A stretch of 64,000 nt of DNA, taken from assembly GCA_965212205.1 (NCBI GenBank), contig CBDBUX010000011.1, forward strand, positions 682,001-746,000. Reading direction: 5' to 3'. Source of the DNA: JAHEJJ01 sp965212205 (GTDB lineage Bacteria; Bacteroidota; Bacteroidia; Flavobacteriales; Flavobacteriaceae). The notes below the pieces were generated by a model. It had not been told where the DNA came from. It was given only the letters and a program-made list of their open reading frames with translations, and ran no database searches. Position numbers and translations under genes: made by a program. Positions 18,392 through 27,471 of this stretch are shown here, piece after piece; positions within the stretch are counted from its first letter, which is position 1; every line of letters starts with the position of its first letter.

Positions 18392-20164
18392 TTAGTGATC
18401 GTAGATATCGTTATAGAGATGCAGGTATTTCTCTTTGATAATTTTTCTTCTCAGTTTCATGGTAGGGGTCAGATGACCGTCGTCTACGTTCCAGATTTCA
18501 GGGGTAAGCCTGAATTGTTTTACTTTTTCCCACTTAGCGAAATGAGCATTGGCCTGGTCTACCTCCTCCTGGAATTTTTCCAGTACTCTTGCATCCAGAA
18601 CGATATCCGAATTTTCGCCATAGGTGATTTGATTTTTTTCTGCCCATTCGTACAAGTAGTCGTAATTAGGTTGAATAAGGGCTGCTGGCATTTTTTCACC
18701 TTCACCCACCACCATGATCTGTTCTATAAAAGATGATTGCTTAAACTTATTTTCCAAAAGTTGTGGCGCCACGTACTTACCTCCGGAGGTTTTGAACATT
18801 TGCTTCTTTCTGTCGGTGATTTTAAGGAATCCATCTGCGTCTATTTCTCCAATATCTCCTGTATGGAAATATCCGTTGATCAAAACCTCGGAGGTCATTT
18901 TCGGATCCTTATAATAACCAAGCATTACCTGCGGGCCTTTGATACAGATCTCTCCATCTTCGGCTATCCGTACATCGGTACGCCCAATGGGTTTTCCTAC
19001 CGAACCGATTTTAAAACCACTATTGCGCATATCGTTTACCGAAATCACAGGTGAGGTTTCTGTAAGGCCATAGCCCTCCATAACACCCATTTCGGCCGCA
19101 TTGAAGATCCTGGCGAGGCGGGGTTGCAAGGCTGCACTTCCCGAGGCGATCAGAGATAAATTCCCTCCCAGACCGGCTTTCCACTTGCTAAAAATCAGCT
19201 TGCGGGCGAGCTTGAGCTTTTGTTCATACCACCAGCCATTCTGGCCATATGGTTCATATTTCAGGCCGACCTTTACCGCCCAGAAAAACAATATTTTTTT
19301 AATTCCGCTCAGGGCATGGCCTTTGGCGATTATCTTATCGTATACCTTTTCCAGTAGCCGGGGTACGGCAGTCATTACATGGGGGGCTGTTTCCTTAAGA
19401 TTTTCACTGATCGTTTCCAGGGATTCAGCAAAGTAAATAGAAACAGAACGATATTGATATAAATACATCAGCATTCGTTCGTATATATGACAAACAGGTA
19501 AAAAGCTCAAAGCCCGTACGTTGCCATCTTCAATGGGTAGTCGCTCCGAACTCTCTAAAGTATTGCTCACAATATTATCGTGTGAGAGCATAACTCCTTT
19601 GGGTTTACCGGTGGTGCCCGAAGTGTAGATCAGTGTAGCCAGGTCATCTGGTTTTACCTGCGCCATCAATTCCTCTACCTGCTCCTGATTGCCATAGTCC
19701 TCCCCCTGAGCGATCACATCTTCCCAGTTATCACAACCCTGAATCTTGTCGAATGAGAAAACTCCTTCTAAAGTGGGTACCTGATCCCGAACTGCCTTTA
19801 CCTTTTCATAGACCTCCTGGCAGGATACAAAACAATATTTGGATTCAGAATGATTTAGGACATAGGCATATTCCTCTTTCGATATTGTTGGGTAAATGGG
19901 AACGTTCTGAGCACCAAGCTGCAGCACTCCTATATCTACTACGTTCCATTCAGTGCGGTTGGTTAGGGAGATCACGGCCACTTTATCATTGGGCCCAACG
20001 CCCATTCTTAATAGACCCCGGCTGATCTTATTCGCTTTATCGATATATTCTTGGGTTGAGGTCGAGATCCATTGGCCATCATATTTGGTGACCAAAGCGT
20101 TTTTCAGATTTCCTTTCGATAATTGGTAATAAGGAAAGTCGAATAGCCGGGTGATATTTTGCAT
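18392..20164 (-). CDS. fadD: Long-chain acyl-CoA synthetase (AMP-forming)
   Basis: 590 residues of the ANL adenylating superfamily. The phosphate loop YTSGTTGKPKG is at about residues 180-190, with GYGLTETSP, GYFHTGDIG and DRKKQMFKTSGGK (A8 hinge and catalytic lysine region) further on. It activates fatty acids with ATP and CoA, feeding the fadN-fadA-fadE genes just downstream on the same strand. The interval to marR is 127 bp and holds the palindromic operator, so fadD is probably a separate transcription unit or the first part of a larger one. It resembles the bacterial FAA1-type long-chain synthetases; chain-length preference cannot be read. Confidence 0.92.
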   Translation of the reverse strand: MQNITRLFDFPYYQLSKGNLKNALVTKYDGQWISTSTQEYIDKANKISRGLLRMGVGPNDKVAVISLTNRTEWNVVDIGVLQLGAQNVPIYPTISKEEYAYVLNHSESKYCFVSCQEVYEKVKAVRDQVPTLEGVFSFDKIQGCDNWEDVIAQGEDYGNQEQVEELMAQVKPDDLATLIYTSGTTGKPKGVMLSHDNIVSNTLESSERLPIEDGNVRALSFLPVCHIYERMLMYLYQYRSVSIYFAESLETISENLKETAPHVMTAVPRLLEKVYDKIIAKGHALSGIKKILFFWAVKVGLKYEPYGQNGWWYEQKLKLARKLIFSKWKAGLGGNLSLIASGSAALQPRLARIFNAAEMGVMEGYGLTETSPVISVNDMRNSGFKIGSVGKPIGRTDVRIAEDGEICIKGPQVMLGYYKDPKMTSEVLINGYFHTGDIGEIDADGFLKITDRKKQMFKTSGGKYVAPQLLENKFKQSSFIEQIMVVGEGEKMPAALIQPNYDYLYEWAEKNQITYGENSDIVLDARVLEKFQEEVDQANAHFAKWEKVKQFRLTPEIWNVDDGHLTPTMKLRRKIIKEKYLHLYNDIYDH

Positions 20165-20189
20165 ACTAAGTATCTAATTCGTAATCGCA

Positions 20190-20226
20190 AAATAAGAAAA
20201 GGCAACGGCATTAGAAAATCCGTTGC
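20190..20226 (-). terminator. Rho-independent terminator of purL
   Basis: GCAACGG at 20202-20208 pairs with CCGTTGC at 20220-20226 (7-bp stem, 11-base loop). Read on the minus strand it is followed by CTTTTCTTATTTT. It lies 68 bp after the purL stop and upstream of fadD. Confidence 0.65.
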
Positions 20227-20293
20227 AACTATTTGAGAAGAGGGTGGGTATATTTCAATTTTTTTTAGCCGATTTCCTGGCCATAACAAAGTT

Positions 20294-23200
20294 CTATTGA
20301 TGCTGCTCAACCCACCGCCTCGCATTTATAAATGCTTCCAGCCAGGGCGAGATCTCATCGCTGCGCTCTTTGGGATAAAAGGCCCAATTCCATGGAAATA
20401 TCGACCTTTCTATATGCGGCATGGTTACCAGATGACGCCCGCTGGCATCGCAGAGCATGGCCGTATTGAAATCGCTTCCATTTGGATCTGCCGGATATTC
20501 GCCATAGGCATATCGGGCGACAATATTGTACCGATCTGCCGTATAGGGCAAACTAAACTTTCCTTCTCCATTCGAAATCCAGACACCTAGAGTTGTTCCT
20601 GCCAGAGAAGATAACATGACAGAATGATTTTCTTTGATCGTTACCGATGTGAAACCGCTTTCGTGCTTACGCGAATCATTAAAGGTCATTTTACCATGGT
20701 TTTCATGATCAGGATAGATCAGATCGAGTTCCATAAAAAGCTGACAGCCGTTGCAGATGCCTATAGATAAGGTGTCGGGACGCGCAAAAAATCGTTTCAA
20801 GGACTCCTTTGCTTTCTTATTGTACTTAAATGCTCCTGCCCAGCCTTTAGCACTTCCCAGCACATCGGAATTTGAAAATCCTCCCACCGCGCCAATAAAC
20901 TGAATATCTTCCAGTGTCTCCCGCCCACTAATCAGGTCGGTCATATGCACATCTTTTACATCAAATCCTGCCAGGTACATGGCATTGGCCATTTCTCTTT
21001 CAGAGTTGCTACCCTTTTCTCTGATCACCGCCGCTTTGGGCCTAAAAGTTCCGGATAAAGGTTTTTTACCATCAAAATCGCGAGGGAAGGAATATTTTAA
21101 AGATTGCAATTTGTAATTTTCGTAGCGGGTTTGTGCCAATCGACCTGCGGTCTGTTTTTTATCGAGCAGGTAAGAAGTCTTATACCAAATATCCCGTTGC
21201 TCTGCAACATCGAAAGACAAGGTATCATCGAGGTTTTTCAGGTTCAATACAGGCCGATCAACAACCCTGCCGATCTTATGATATACTATTCCCTGCCCGG
21301 CAAGTATTTGTTCTATGGATGCATCTTTGGCCTGAAATACCAGGGCAGGATTTTCTGAAAATAAAACTCTTGTGGTATCGGCTTCCTGCAAGGAACTCAA
21401 ATCTATTTCTAGTCCCAGATCTGTATCGGCAAAACACATTTCGAGAAGGGTTGTGATCAATCCACCACCGGATACATCATGTCCGGCATGGATATAATCC
21501 TCCCTGACAAGTTTCTGTACTGTCTCGAATATCCGGACCACTTCTTGAGCATCTTTAATGTCCGGAACCTGCTGACCAATTTTATTGAGAATTTGGGCAA
21601 ATGATGAACCACCGAGTTCATATGACTTCTCAGACAATGAGATATAATACAGATCACCACTTTCCTTGCGCAGTACGGGTTCGACTACCTTTGTGATATC
21701 CATGCATTGGGCCGCGGCGGAGACAATAACTGTTCCTGGCGCCAGCACTTCACCATCCTTGTATTTTTGTTTCATGGAAAGGGAATCCTTACCTGTAGGT
21801 ACATTGATTCCCAGCGCGATGGCAAATTCGGACAGCGCTTGCACAGCTTTGAACAGGCGAGCGTCTTCCCCAGGATTTTTACAGGGCCACATCCAGTTTG
21901 CCGATAGGGAAACGGACTGCAGACCTTTTTCCAAAGGGGTCCATACTATGTTGCTCAAAGCTTCCACGACACTGAGCCGGCTTGCCGCTTCAGGATCGAT
22001 CAAACCTGAAACAGGCGAATGGCCAATCGAGGTCGCAATACCCGATTTCCCTTCGAAATCAAGCGCCATCACCCCACAGTTGTTCAATGGTAATTGCAGT
22101 GGTCCTGCGCATTGTTGTTTAGCGACTAGTCCGCCAACACATCGGTCTACTTTATTGGTAAGCCAGTCTTTGCACCCAACGGCTTCCAACTGCAAAACCG
22201 CACTTAGGTATTCCTTGATCTTGTCGAAGGTATACTTTACGGGCGCATAGTTGTATACGATGGTTTTATCGTTCATAACCGTGGTGGGCGAGCTGCCGAA
22301 CATATCGCTCAGTTCAAGGTCCATAGGCGATTTCGATGTTTTAACGGACTTAAAGGTAAAGCGGTTATCGCCTGTAACCTCACCTACTTCGTAATGCGGT
22401 GATCGTTCGCGCTCTGCTACCCTTTTCAGCAGTGCCATATCATCTTCAGCCATAATAAGCCCCATTCGCTCCTGTGATTCATTGCCGATGATCTCTTTAG
22501 CCGACAAGGTTGGATCTCCAATGGGCAATCGATCTAAATTAATGATCCCTCCGGTTTCTTCCACCAATTCCGACAGGCAGTTCAGGTGACCCCCTGCACC
22601 ATGATCATGAATAGAAACCACTGGATTATCATCCATTTCGATCAAGGCTCGGATTGCATTGGCGGCTCTTTTTTGCATTTCCGGATTGGAGCGTTGCACG
22701 GCATTGAGTTCGATCGCTGAACTGAATTCTCCTGTATCGGCACTGGATACCGCGGCACCTCCCATGCCAATCCGGTAATTATCCCCACCGAGGATCACGA
22801 TCTTGTCACCTTTTTGTGGAACATCCTTTATGGCCTGAGAAGCCTTTCCGTAACCAATTCCGCCGGCTAGCATAATAACCTTATCGAAACCTAATCTCCT
22901 TTGATCTTCCTGATGTTCGAAAGTAAGCACCGAACCGGCGATCAATGGTTGCCCAAATTTGTTGCCGAAATCCGAAGCCCCGTTAGAAGCTTTGATCAGA
23001 ATATCCATGGGTGTCTGGTAAAGCCAGGAGCGTTCTCTCATGGCATTTTCCCAAAGGCGGTCTTTGGCCAGGCGAGAATAAGCTGTCATGTATACGGCTG
23101 TACCTGCCAGTGGTACCGCACCCTTACCGCCAGCCATTCTATCCCTGATTTCACCACCCGAACCTGTGGCGGCACCATTAAAGGGTTCTACCGTTGTGGG

Positions 23201-23953
23201 AAAATTATGAGTTTCGGCCTTGAGTGAGATTACCGATTCAAAGGGCTTCTTTTGATAATAGTCGGGTTTGTCTGCTGATTTGGGCGCGAACTGGAGGACC
23301 CTGGGCCCTTTGATAAATGCAACATTATCTTTATATGCCGAAACGATCTCATTTGGATGGGCTTTTGATGTTTGTTTGATCATCGCGAAAAGAGAATCCG
23401 GCATTTCCTTTCCGTCGATCACAAAGGTCCCATTAAATATTTTGTGCCGGCAGTGTTCGGAATTTACCTGGCTAAAGCCGAACACCTCAGAATCTGTAAG
23501 CTTCCGACCAAGTTTTGTTGAAAGTGTATCGAGATACCCGACTTCCTCTTCGCTTAACGCCAGCCCTTCCTGTTGATTATAGGCACTGATATTTTCTACG
23601 TCAATAATTGGCTGTGGGGGTACTTCGACCGTGAATATTTCCTGGTTGAGGCCGTTATATTTTTGAGCGAGCATGGTGTCAAAGTCTGTAAAATGATCTT
23701 CTACGGCATAATATTCTTCGATCCTAAGGACACCCTCAATACCCATATTTTGAGTGATTTCTGTGGCATTGGTACTCCATGGAGTGATCATGGCTGCTCT
23801 GGGCCCAACAAAAAAGGCGTCTATAGACGCCGCTTCTATTTTGGGCAGATCACCAAATAACCAGCTGAGTTGTTCGGTATCTTCCTGAGAAAAAGTACCC
23901 TCTTTTTGAACTGCATAAATTTTTGTTGAGACCTGGCCGAAGAAGTGAATCAT
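20294..23953 (-). CDS. purL: Phosphoribosylformylglycinamidine synthase, single-chain form
   Basis: About 1219 residues, the large form in which the synthetase and the glutaminase are fused. It converts FGAR, ATP and glutamine to FGAM in purine synthesis. Seen: HCRHKIFNG and AETHNFPTTVEPFNGA in the N-terminal synthetase half, DHGAGGHLNCL and PTGKDSLSM in the middle, and a class I glutaminase domain at the C-terminus starting near KAAVIREKGSNSERE, with the nucleophilic Cys in GICNGCQLF and the His in TMPHIERSIFP. I start at the ATG giving MIHFFGQV; a TTG four codons earlier is in frame. A TAAATTTG -7-like box lies at 23986-23993 on the minus strand. Confidence 0.96.
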   Translation of the reverse strand: MIHFFGQVSTKIYAVQKEGTFSQEDTEQLSWLFGDLPKIEAASIDAFFVGPRAAMITPWSTNATEITQNMGIEGVLRIEEYYAVEDHFTDFDTMLAQKYNGLNQEIFTVEVPPQPIIDVENISAYNQQEGLALSEEEVGYLDTLSTKLGRKLTDSEVFGFSQVNSEHCRHKIFNGTFVIDGKEMPDSLFAMIKQTSKAHPNEIVSAYKDNVAFIKGPRVLQFAPKSADKPDYYQKKPFESVISLKAETHNFPTTVEPFNGAATGSGGEIRDRMAGGKGAVPLAGTAVYMTAYSRLAKDRLWENAMRERSWLYQTPMDILIKASNGASDFGNKFGQPLIAGSVLTFEHQEDQRRLGFDKVIMLAGGIGYGKASQAIKDVPQKGDKIVILGGDNYRIGMGGAAVSSADTGEFSSAIELNAVQRSNPEMQKRAANAIRALIEMDDNPVVSIHDHGAGGHLNCLSELVEETGGIINLDRLPIGDPTLSAKEIIGNESQERMGLIMAEDDMALLKRVAERERSPHYEVGEVTGDNRFTFKSVKTSKSPMDLELSDMFGSSPTTVMNDKTIVYNYAPVKYTFDKIKEYLSAVLQLEAVGCKDWLTNKVDRCVGGLVAKQQCAGPLQLPLNNCGVMALDFEGKSGIATSIGHSPVSGLIDPEAASRLSVVEALSNIVWTPLEKGLQSVSLSANWMWPCKNPGEDARLFKAVQALSEFAIALGINVPTGKDSLSMKQKYKDGEVLAPGTVIVSAAAQCMDITKVVEPVLRKESGDLYYISLSEKSYELGGSSFAQILNKIGQQVPDIKDAQEVVRIFETVQKLVREDYIHAGHDVSGGGLITTLLEMCFADTDLGLEIDLSSLQEADTTRVLFSENPALVFQAKDASIEQILAGQGIVYHKIGRVVDRPVLNLKNLDDTLSFDVAEQRDIWYKTSYLLDKKQTAGRLAQTRYENYKLQSLKYSFPRDFDGKKPLSGTFRPKAAVIREKGSNSEREMANAMYLAGFDVKDVHMTDLISGRETLEDIQFIGAVGGFSNSDVLGSAKGWAGAFKYNKKAKESLKRFFARPDTLSIGICNGCQLFMELDLIYPDHENHGKMTFNDSRKHESGFTSVTIKENHSVMLSSLAGTTLGVWISNGEGKFSLPYTADRYNIVARYAYGEYPADPNGSDFNTAMLCDASGRHLVTMPHIERSIFPWNWAFYPKERSDEISPWLEAFINARRWVEQHQ

Positions 23954-24047
23954 TTGCAATGACAATTGAGCGTTTCAAGAAGCCACAAATTTACATTTTT
24001 ATTGGCGTAGATTCACGTGAAAAAATTGCAGTTATAAAGGGTGATTG

Positions 24048-25262
24048 TTAATTTCTTTTAGACAATCTTGCCATATAGAATCCATCATACCCGGTTTTGG
24101 AAGCCCATAGGTGCACGTCTTTATCGAGCTGGAAATCTTTGCCTGCTTCGGTTTTCAGAAATCGTGCAAGCTGTTGTTCGTTTTCCTGAGGAAGTATAGA
24201 ACATGTAGCATATATCAATTTGCCCCCCGGTTTTACCATTGCTGAATAGCGTTCCAGTATATCGGCCTGCTGCTCGATCAACTTTAACACAAAGTCTCTG
24301 GATAGTTTCCATTTCGCATCAGGATTACGCCTTAAAACGCCCAAACCACTACAAGGGGCATCGATCAGTACCCTATCTGCTTTTCCGTGAAGCTTTTTGA
24401 TCACCTTATTGGAATCTATAAGCCGGGTTTCGATATTGTGCGCTCCATTTCTTCTCGCACGTCGTTTTAATTCATTTAATTTCTGATGGTAGATGTCCAA
24501 CGCAATGATTTGTCCCTTGTTTTCCATCAAACAGGCAAGATGCAGGGCTTTCCCGCCAGCACCTGCACATGCATCGATGATACGCATACCCGGCTTTGCC
24601 TCTACAAATGGTGCCACTTTTTGCGAAGATGCATCCTGAACCTCAAATAAACCCGCTTTGAACGCCTCCGTTCTAAAGACATTAGACCTTTGTTCAAGTG
24701 CGAGCGCTTCAGGACAGCTCTTTATAGGAAAGGCCTGGACATCCTCTTTAGACAAAGCTCTTTTAAGATCATCCCGACTGGATTTAATTGTATTGGCACG
24801 CAATACAACAGGAGCGATTGTATTCAGGGCTTTCAATTCTTGTGACCATAAAGTGTCGCCAAGGGCGTCACATCCTAAATCATCGAGCCAGTCGGGTACA
24901 GATTCCCTAAACTTTCTGATTTGAGACAGATCATCGAAACGGCCCTTTATTCTCCTTGTCGGGACAAGCCCAAACTCGTCCCATGGGGGTAATGAAATTC
25001 CTTTGAGTGTTGCCCAAACCGTAAAAATCCTGAACAGGCCATCTTGATGAAAAGGTTCAGAAACCGATGCTATTTCTGCATATAATCGCTTCCATCTAAC
25101 GATATCATAAACGGTTTCAGCAATAAAACCACGATCTCTGGATCCCCATCGGGGATTGCTTTTCAGACATTTTTCCACAGCTTTATCGGCATAGACCTCT
25201 TCGTTGAAGATCTGATGGAGCGTTCTGATGACGGCAAAAACTAGATTCCTGTGTAAACGCAT
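24048..25262 (-). CDS. rsmB: RsmB/NOP2 family rRNA cytosine-C5 methyltransferase
   Basis: 404 residues. An N-terminal helical NusB-like part (about 1-150) precedes a SAM-dependent methyltransferase domain with IDACAGAGGKALHLA (SAM binding), LIDAPCSGLGVLRRNPD (PC motif, which assists release) and YATCSILPQENE (TC motif, catalytic cysteine). Both cysteines of the RsmB/RsmF mechanism are present. It methylates a cytosine in 16S rRNA by family analogy; the exact position is inferred from the RsmB-like domain order. No operon partner: it sits 94 bp before purL on the same strand and after the small secreted protein gene, from which it is separated by a terminator. Confidence 0.85.
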   Translation of the reverse strand: MRLHRNLVFAVIRTLHQIFNEEVYADKAVEKCLKSNPRWGSRDRGFIAETVYDIVRWKRLYAEIASVSEPFHQDGLFRIFTVWATLKGISLPPWDEFGLVPTRRIKGRFDDLSQIRKFRESVPDWLDDLGCDALGDTLWSQELKALNTIAPVVLRANTIKSSRDDLKRALSKEDVQAFPIKSCPEALALEQRSNVFRTEAFKAGLFEVQDASSQKVAPFVEAKPGMRIIDACAGAGGKALHLACLMENKGQIIALDIYHQKLNELKRRARRNGAHNIETRLIDSNKVIKKLHGKADRVLIDAPCSGLGVLRRNPDAKWKLSRDFVLKLIEQQADILERYSAMVKPGGKLIYATCSILPQENEQQLARFLKTEAGKDFQLDKDVHLWASKTGYDGFYMARLSKRN

Positions 25263-25304
25263 TTGAATTGTAATCCGGCAAAGGTATCATTTTGGAATAA
25301 ACCG

Positions 25305-25338
25305 ATAAAAAAGGAAGCGGGGATTACCCCGCTTCCTT
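25305..25338 (-). terminator. Rho-independent terminator after the DUF6515-like gene
   Basis: AAGGAAGCGGGG at 25311-25322 and its exact complement at 25327-25338 form a 12-bp stem with a 4-base loop; on the minus strand it is followed by a T-rich run. Strong terminator between the DUF6515-like gene and rsmB. Confidence 0.92.
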
Positions 25339-25379
25339 GCACGAACACTTCGACACTCTGAGATAGAGGTCTCCCAAAC

Positions 25380-25727
25380 CTAACCGATTCTTACCACCGA
25401 ATAGTAACCATTTGATTTTGAATACCAAATGCCGTTGAACTTATAATATTTTCTTCCGTTAACCCATACGCTACGATATCCCCTGGGCAACCGTTTGATC
25501 CTGATCCCTGTTGGAGCTTTAACCACTATGAATTTTTTTCCATGAGCTTTGTACCATACGCCTTTTGCAAAGTAAAAACTACTTCCGGAATGCATCACGA
25601 TCTTAGGTCGGTGAAGTTTTACCACCACCGTTCCATACCTGGGTGTTACTTTTATGTGATGGGCCTGCACCAGGATACTTCCCCCCAGGAAGGCCGCCAT
25701 GATCAATACAAGTTTTAAGCTTTTCAT
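25380..25727 (-). CDS. Small secreted basic protein, DUF6515-like
   Basis: 115 residues with a clear signal peptide (cleavage near VQAHH, residue 22). The mature part is strongly basic and aromatic and contains two copies of a short motif, FYFAKGVWYK and YYKFNGIWYS, flanked by strands such as IVVKAPTGIRIKRLP. The layout resembles DUF6515 proteins of Bacteroidota, which have unknown function. It stands as a single gene between two strong terminators, so it is transcribed alone. The repeats suggest a small beta-rich periplasmic or envelope protein; binding partner unknown. Confidence 0.75.
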   Translation of the reverse strand: MKSLKLVLIMAAFLGGSILVQAHHIKVTPRYGTVVVKLHRPKIVMHSGSSFYFAKGVWYKAHGKKFIVVKAPTGIRIKRLPRGYRSVWVNGRKYYKFNGIWYSKSNGYYSVVRIG

Positions 25728-25780
25728 TTTGTTATTTTTTTGGGGTTATAATGCTAAGACTAGTTTGCGGGAAGAAGGTT

Positions 25781-25812
25781 TAAAAAAAAAGGAAGCCATA
25801 TGGCTTCCTTTT
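25781..25812 (-). terminator. Rho-independent terminator of the ECF sigma operon
   Basis: A perfect 22-base palindrome at 25789-25810 (GGAAGCCATATGGCTTCC core) is followed on the minus strand by a run of T. It lies 22 bp after the stop of the sensor gene. Confidence 0.85.
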
Positions 25813-25834
25813 CGTCCCTTTGGTCGAATTTCAA

Positions 25835-26290
25835 TTACCCTCCGCCTTTTCTTCTTTGTTGCATTTCCCGCAGTAATCTCCTTTTAAAATCCTCTTCCGC
25901 CTTGATCAGCAAGAGGGTTTTTTTGGGCGAGATCACGGTATTCATTTTTTTTAAAAAAGCGATATTCAGGTCTTGTTTTGTCTTCTCTAGTTCTATCAAT
26001 TGATTTAGTAACTCACTGGCTTCAGACTGGGTTAGCAAGTCCATATCTATCAGTTTAGCCTGAATTTCAACACGTTCCATACGCCTTATCCTCTGGATAT
26101 TTTTCTCGTGTTCGTTGTAAACTGGCCAAAACGCCTGGGCTTCGGCTGAAGTCAGACCCAGTCGTTCCGTGATAAACGCTACTTTGAGTGTTTTAATCTT
26201 CTCCCTGCCCGGTCCGCCCTGTCCGAATACTACGAACGTTGCGAATAAGCACAGAACAAAGGCCCCAATTTTGCCGTATCTATTCATCAT
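25835..26290 (-). CDS. Periplasmic Spy/CpxP-like sensor of the ECF sigma module
   Basis: 151 residues, signal peptide to about residue 24 (FVVFGQ), then an all-helical charged protein with ITERLGLTSAEAQAFW, a LTxxEA motif like the LTxxQ repeats of Spy/CpxP proteins, followed by a heptad-rich region (RIRRMERVEIQAKLID). Such proteins often follow ECF sigma and anti-sigma genes in flavobacteria and are thought to modulate them, perhaps as a periplasmic sensor or chaperone. It overlaps the anti-sigma-like gene by 11 bp. Metal or unfolded-protein sensing is inference by family. Confidence 0.7.
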   Translation of the reverse strand: MMNRYGKIGAFVLCLFATFVVFGQGGPGREKIKTLKVAFITERLGLTSAEAQAFWPVYNEHEKNIQRIRRMERVEIQAKLIDMDLLTQSEASELLNQLIELEKTKQDLNIAFLKKMNTVISPKKTLLLIKAEEDFKRRLLREMQQRRKGGG

Positions 26291-26792
26291 TATTCAAATT
26301 AAGTTCATCTATATCGTCTATAGTGGCCTCCAAATAATCCACTATATTCTCATCATCCAAATCCCGTTCCAAAATATCATTTAGCTCCAAATCTTCTATC
26401 GGGACTACTTCTGCGATCTCATAGGAGGTTAATCCCGTACTGTAGTCTTCAAAATATGCGAGTAATTCTCCGCTGGCGATATCTCCGAATTCCAAAGAAC
26501 TGCTGTTTTGCCATTGCCATCCAAAGATGAGTACAACGGCAGCCGCTACCGAAGCTGCGGCAAAAAAGAGTTTTTTATAAGGTTTAAGCCTTATCACCAT
26601 GGATTGACCGCCACGTTCATTAGCTATTACCTCTTTGCCCAGGGTGTCAAAATACCCTTCCGGAGCTTTAAAACCATCGGTTTTAGGCAGATCAAAAGAG
26701 GAGCTGTCCATTTTAGACATGATCTCTTTGGATAAGCCCTCAAAATAGCCTTCAGGTATTTTAAATCCTTCTTCTTTACTTATTTTCCCCAT
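26280..26792 (-). CDS. Single-pass membrane protein, probable anti-sigma factor
   Basis: 170 residues: about 70 cytoplasmic residues, one membrane segment (LFFAAASVAAAVVLIFGW, about 71-90) and an acidic periplasmic tail. The N-terminal part has the same motif twice, GFKIPEGYFEGL at 9-20 and GFKAPEGYFDTL at 40-51, followed each time by KE, so it appears to be an internal duplication. Placed between the sigma gene (78 bp upstream) and the Spy-like gene (11-bp overlap), it should hold the sigma factor at the membrane. It lacks a recognisable zinc HxxxCxxC anti-sigma motif, so assignment rests on context and topology. Confidence 0.65.
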   Translation of the reverse strand: MGKISKEEGFKIPEGYFEGLSKEIMSKMDSSSFDLPKTDGFKAPEGYFDTLGKEVIANERGGQSMVIRLKPYKKLFFAAASVAAAVVLIFGWQWQNSSSLEFGDIASGELLAYFEDYSTGLTSYEIAEVVPIEDLELNDILERDLDDENIVDYLEATIDDIDELNLNNDE

Positions 26793-26870
26793 CGCTTCAT
26801 TATGACTTTTTCTGCACTAAAAGGTTTAATACCTTCCCGTTTAACGTTGTTTCGATATATCAATTTAGCC

Positions 26871-27410
26871 CTATTTTTCATCTTTAAGATACGATTCAAT
26901 TTTTTTAACGGCCAAATGATAAGAAGCTTTCAAACCTCCTACCGATGTATCGAGAATAGCGGAAATTTCGTCGTATTTCAATTCCTCGAAATATTTCATC
27001 GTAAACACAAGCTTTTGTTTTTCCGGCAGCGTGGCAAGTGCTTTTTGTAATTTTAATTGAATTTCATCTCCCTCGAAATAAACATCAGCTTCTAAATTAT
27101 TCACCATTCGTTCCTGTACTTCGTCCATCCCCAATCCGAGCTTCTTCGATTTTACTTTAATAAAGGTCAGTGCTTCATTGGTGCCAATCCGGTAGATCCA
27201 TGAAAAAAGCTTGCTGTCTCCTTTAAAACCGTCAATACTCCTGAAAATCTTGATAAAAGTGTTTTGCAATACATCATCGGTATCATCATGATTCAGCACA
27301 ATCCTTCGGATATGCCAATACAGGCGTTCTTTGTACAGATCGATCAGTACTTCGAACGCTTTGGAATCCTTCTGTTTTAACCGTTCAACTAATGTCTCTT
27401 CAGCTATCAA
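26871..27410 (-). CDS. ECF RNA polymerase sigma factor
   Basis: 179 residues. Region 2 contains DDVLQNTFIKIFRSIDGFKG (core binding and -10 recognition) and region 4 contains the helix-turn-helix YDEISAILDTSVGGLKASYHL (about residues 135-160). Region 3 is absent, as in extracytoplasmic-function sigma factors. The start codon is TTG at 27410; the next in-frame ATG is far into region 2, so TTG is the best choice. It leads an operon with the anti-sigma-like and Spy-like genes. Likely target is its own operon plus envelope genes elsewhere; I do not see a clear autoregulatory promoter upstream. Confidence 0.9.
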   Translation of the reverse strand: MIAEETLVERLKQKDSKAFEVLIDLYKERLYWHIRRIVLNHDDTDDVLQNTFIKIFRSIDGFKGDSKLFSWIYRIGTNEALTFIKVKSKKLGLGMDEVQERMVNNLEADVYFEGDEIQLKLQKALATLPEKQKLVFTMKYFEELKYDEISAILDTSVGGLKASYHLAVKKIESYLKDEK

Positions 27411-27471
27411 GACTTGTTTCTTATAACTTTTAGACTATTAAAGACCAAAAAGGTTTAAGGCGCGCTTTTCC

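Noticed and set aside
21666..22250. 194-residue plus-strand frame inside purL
   Set aside because: Shadow of purL, which is intact and highly conserved.
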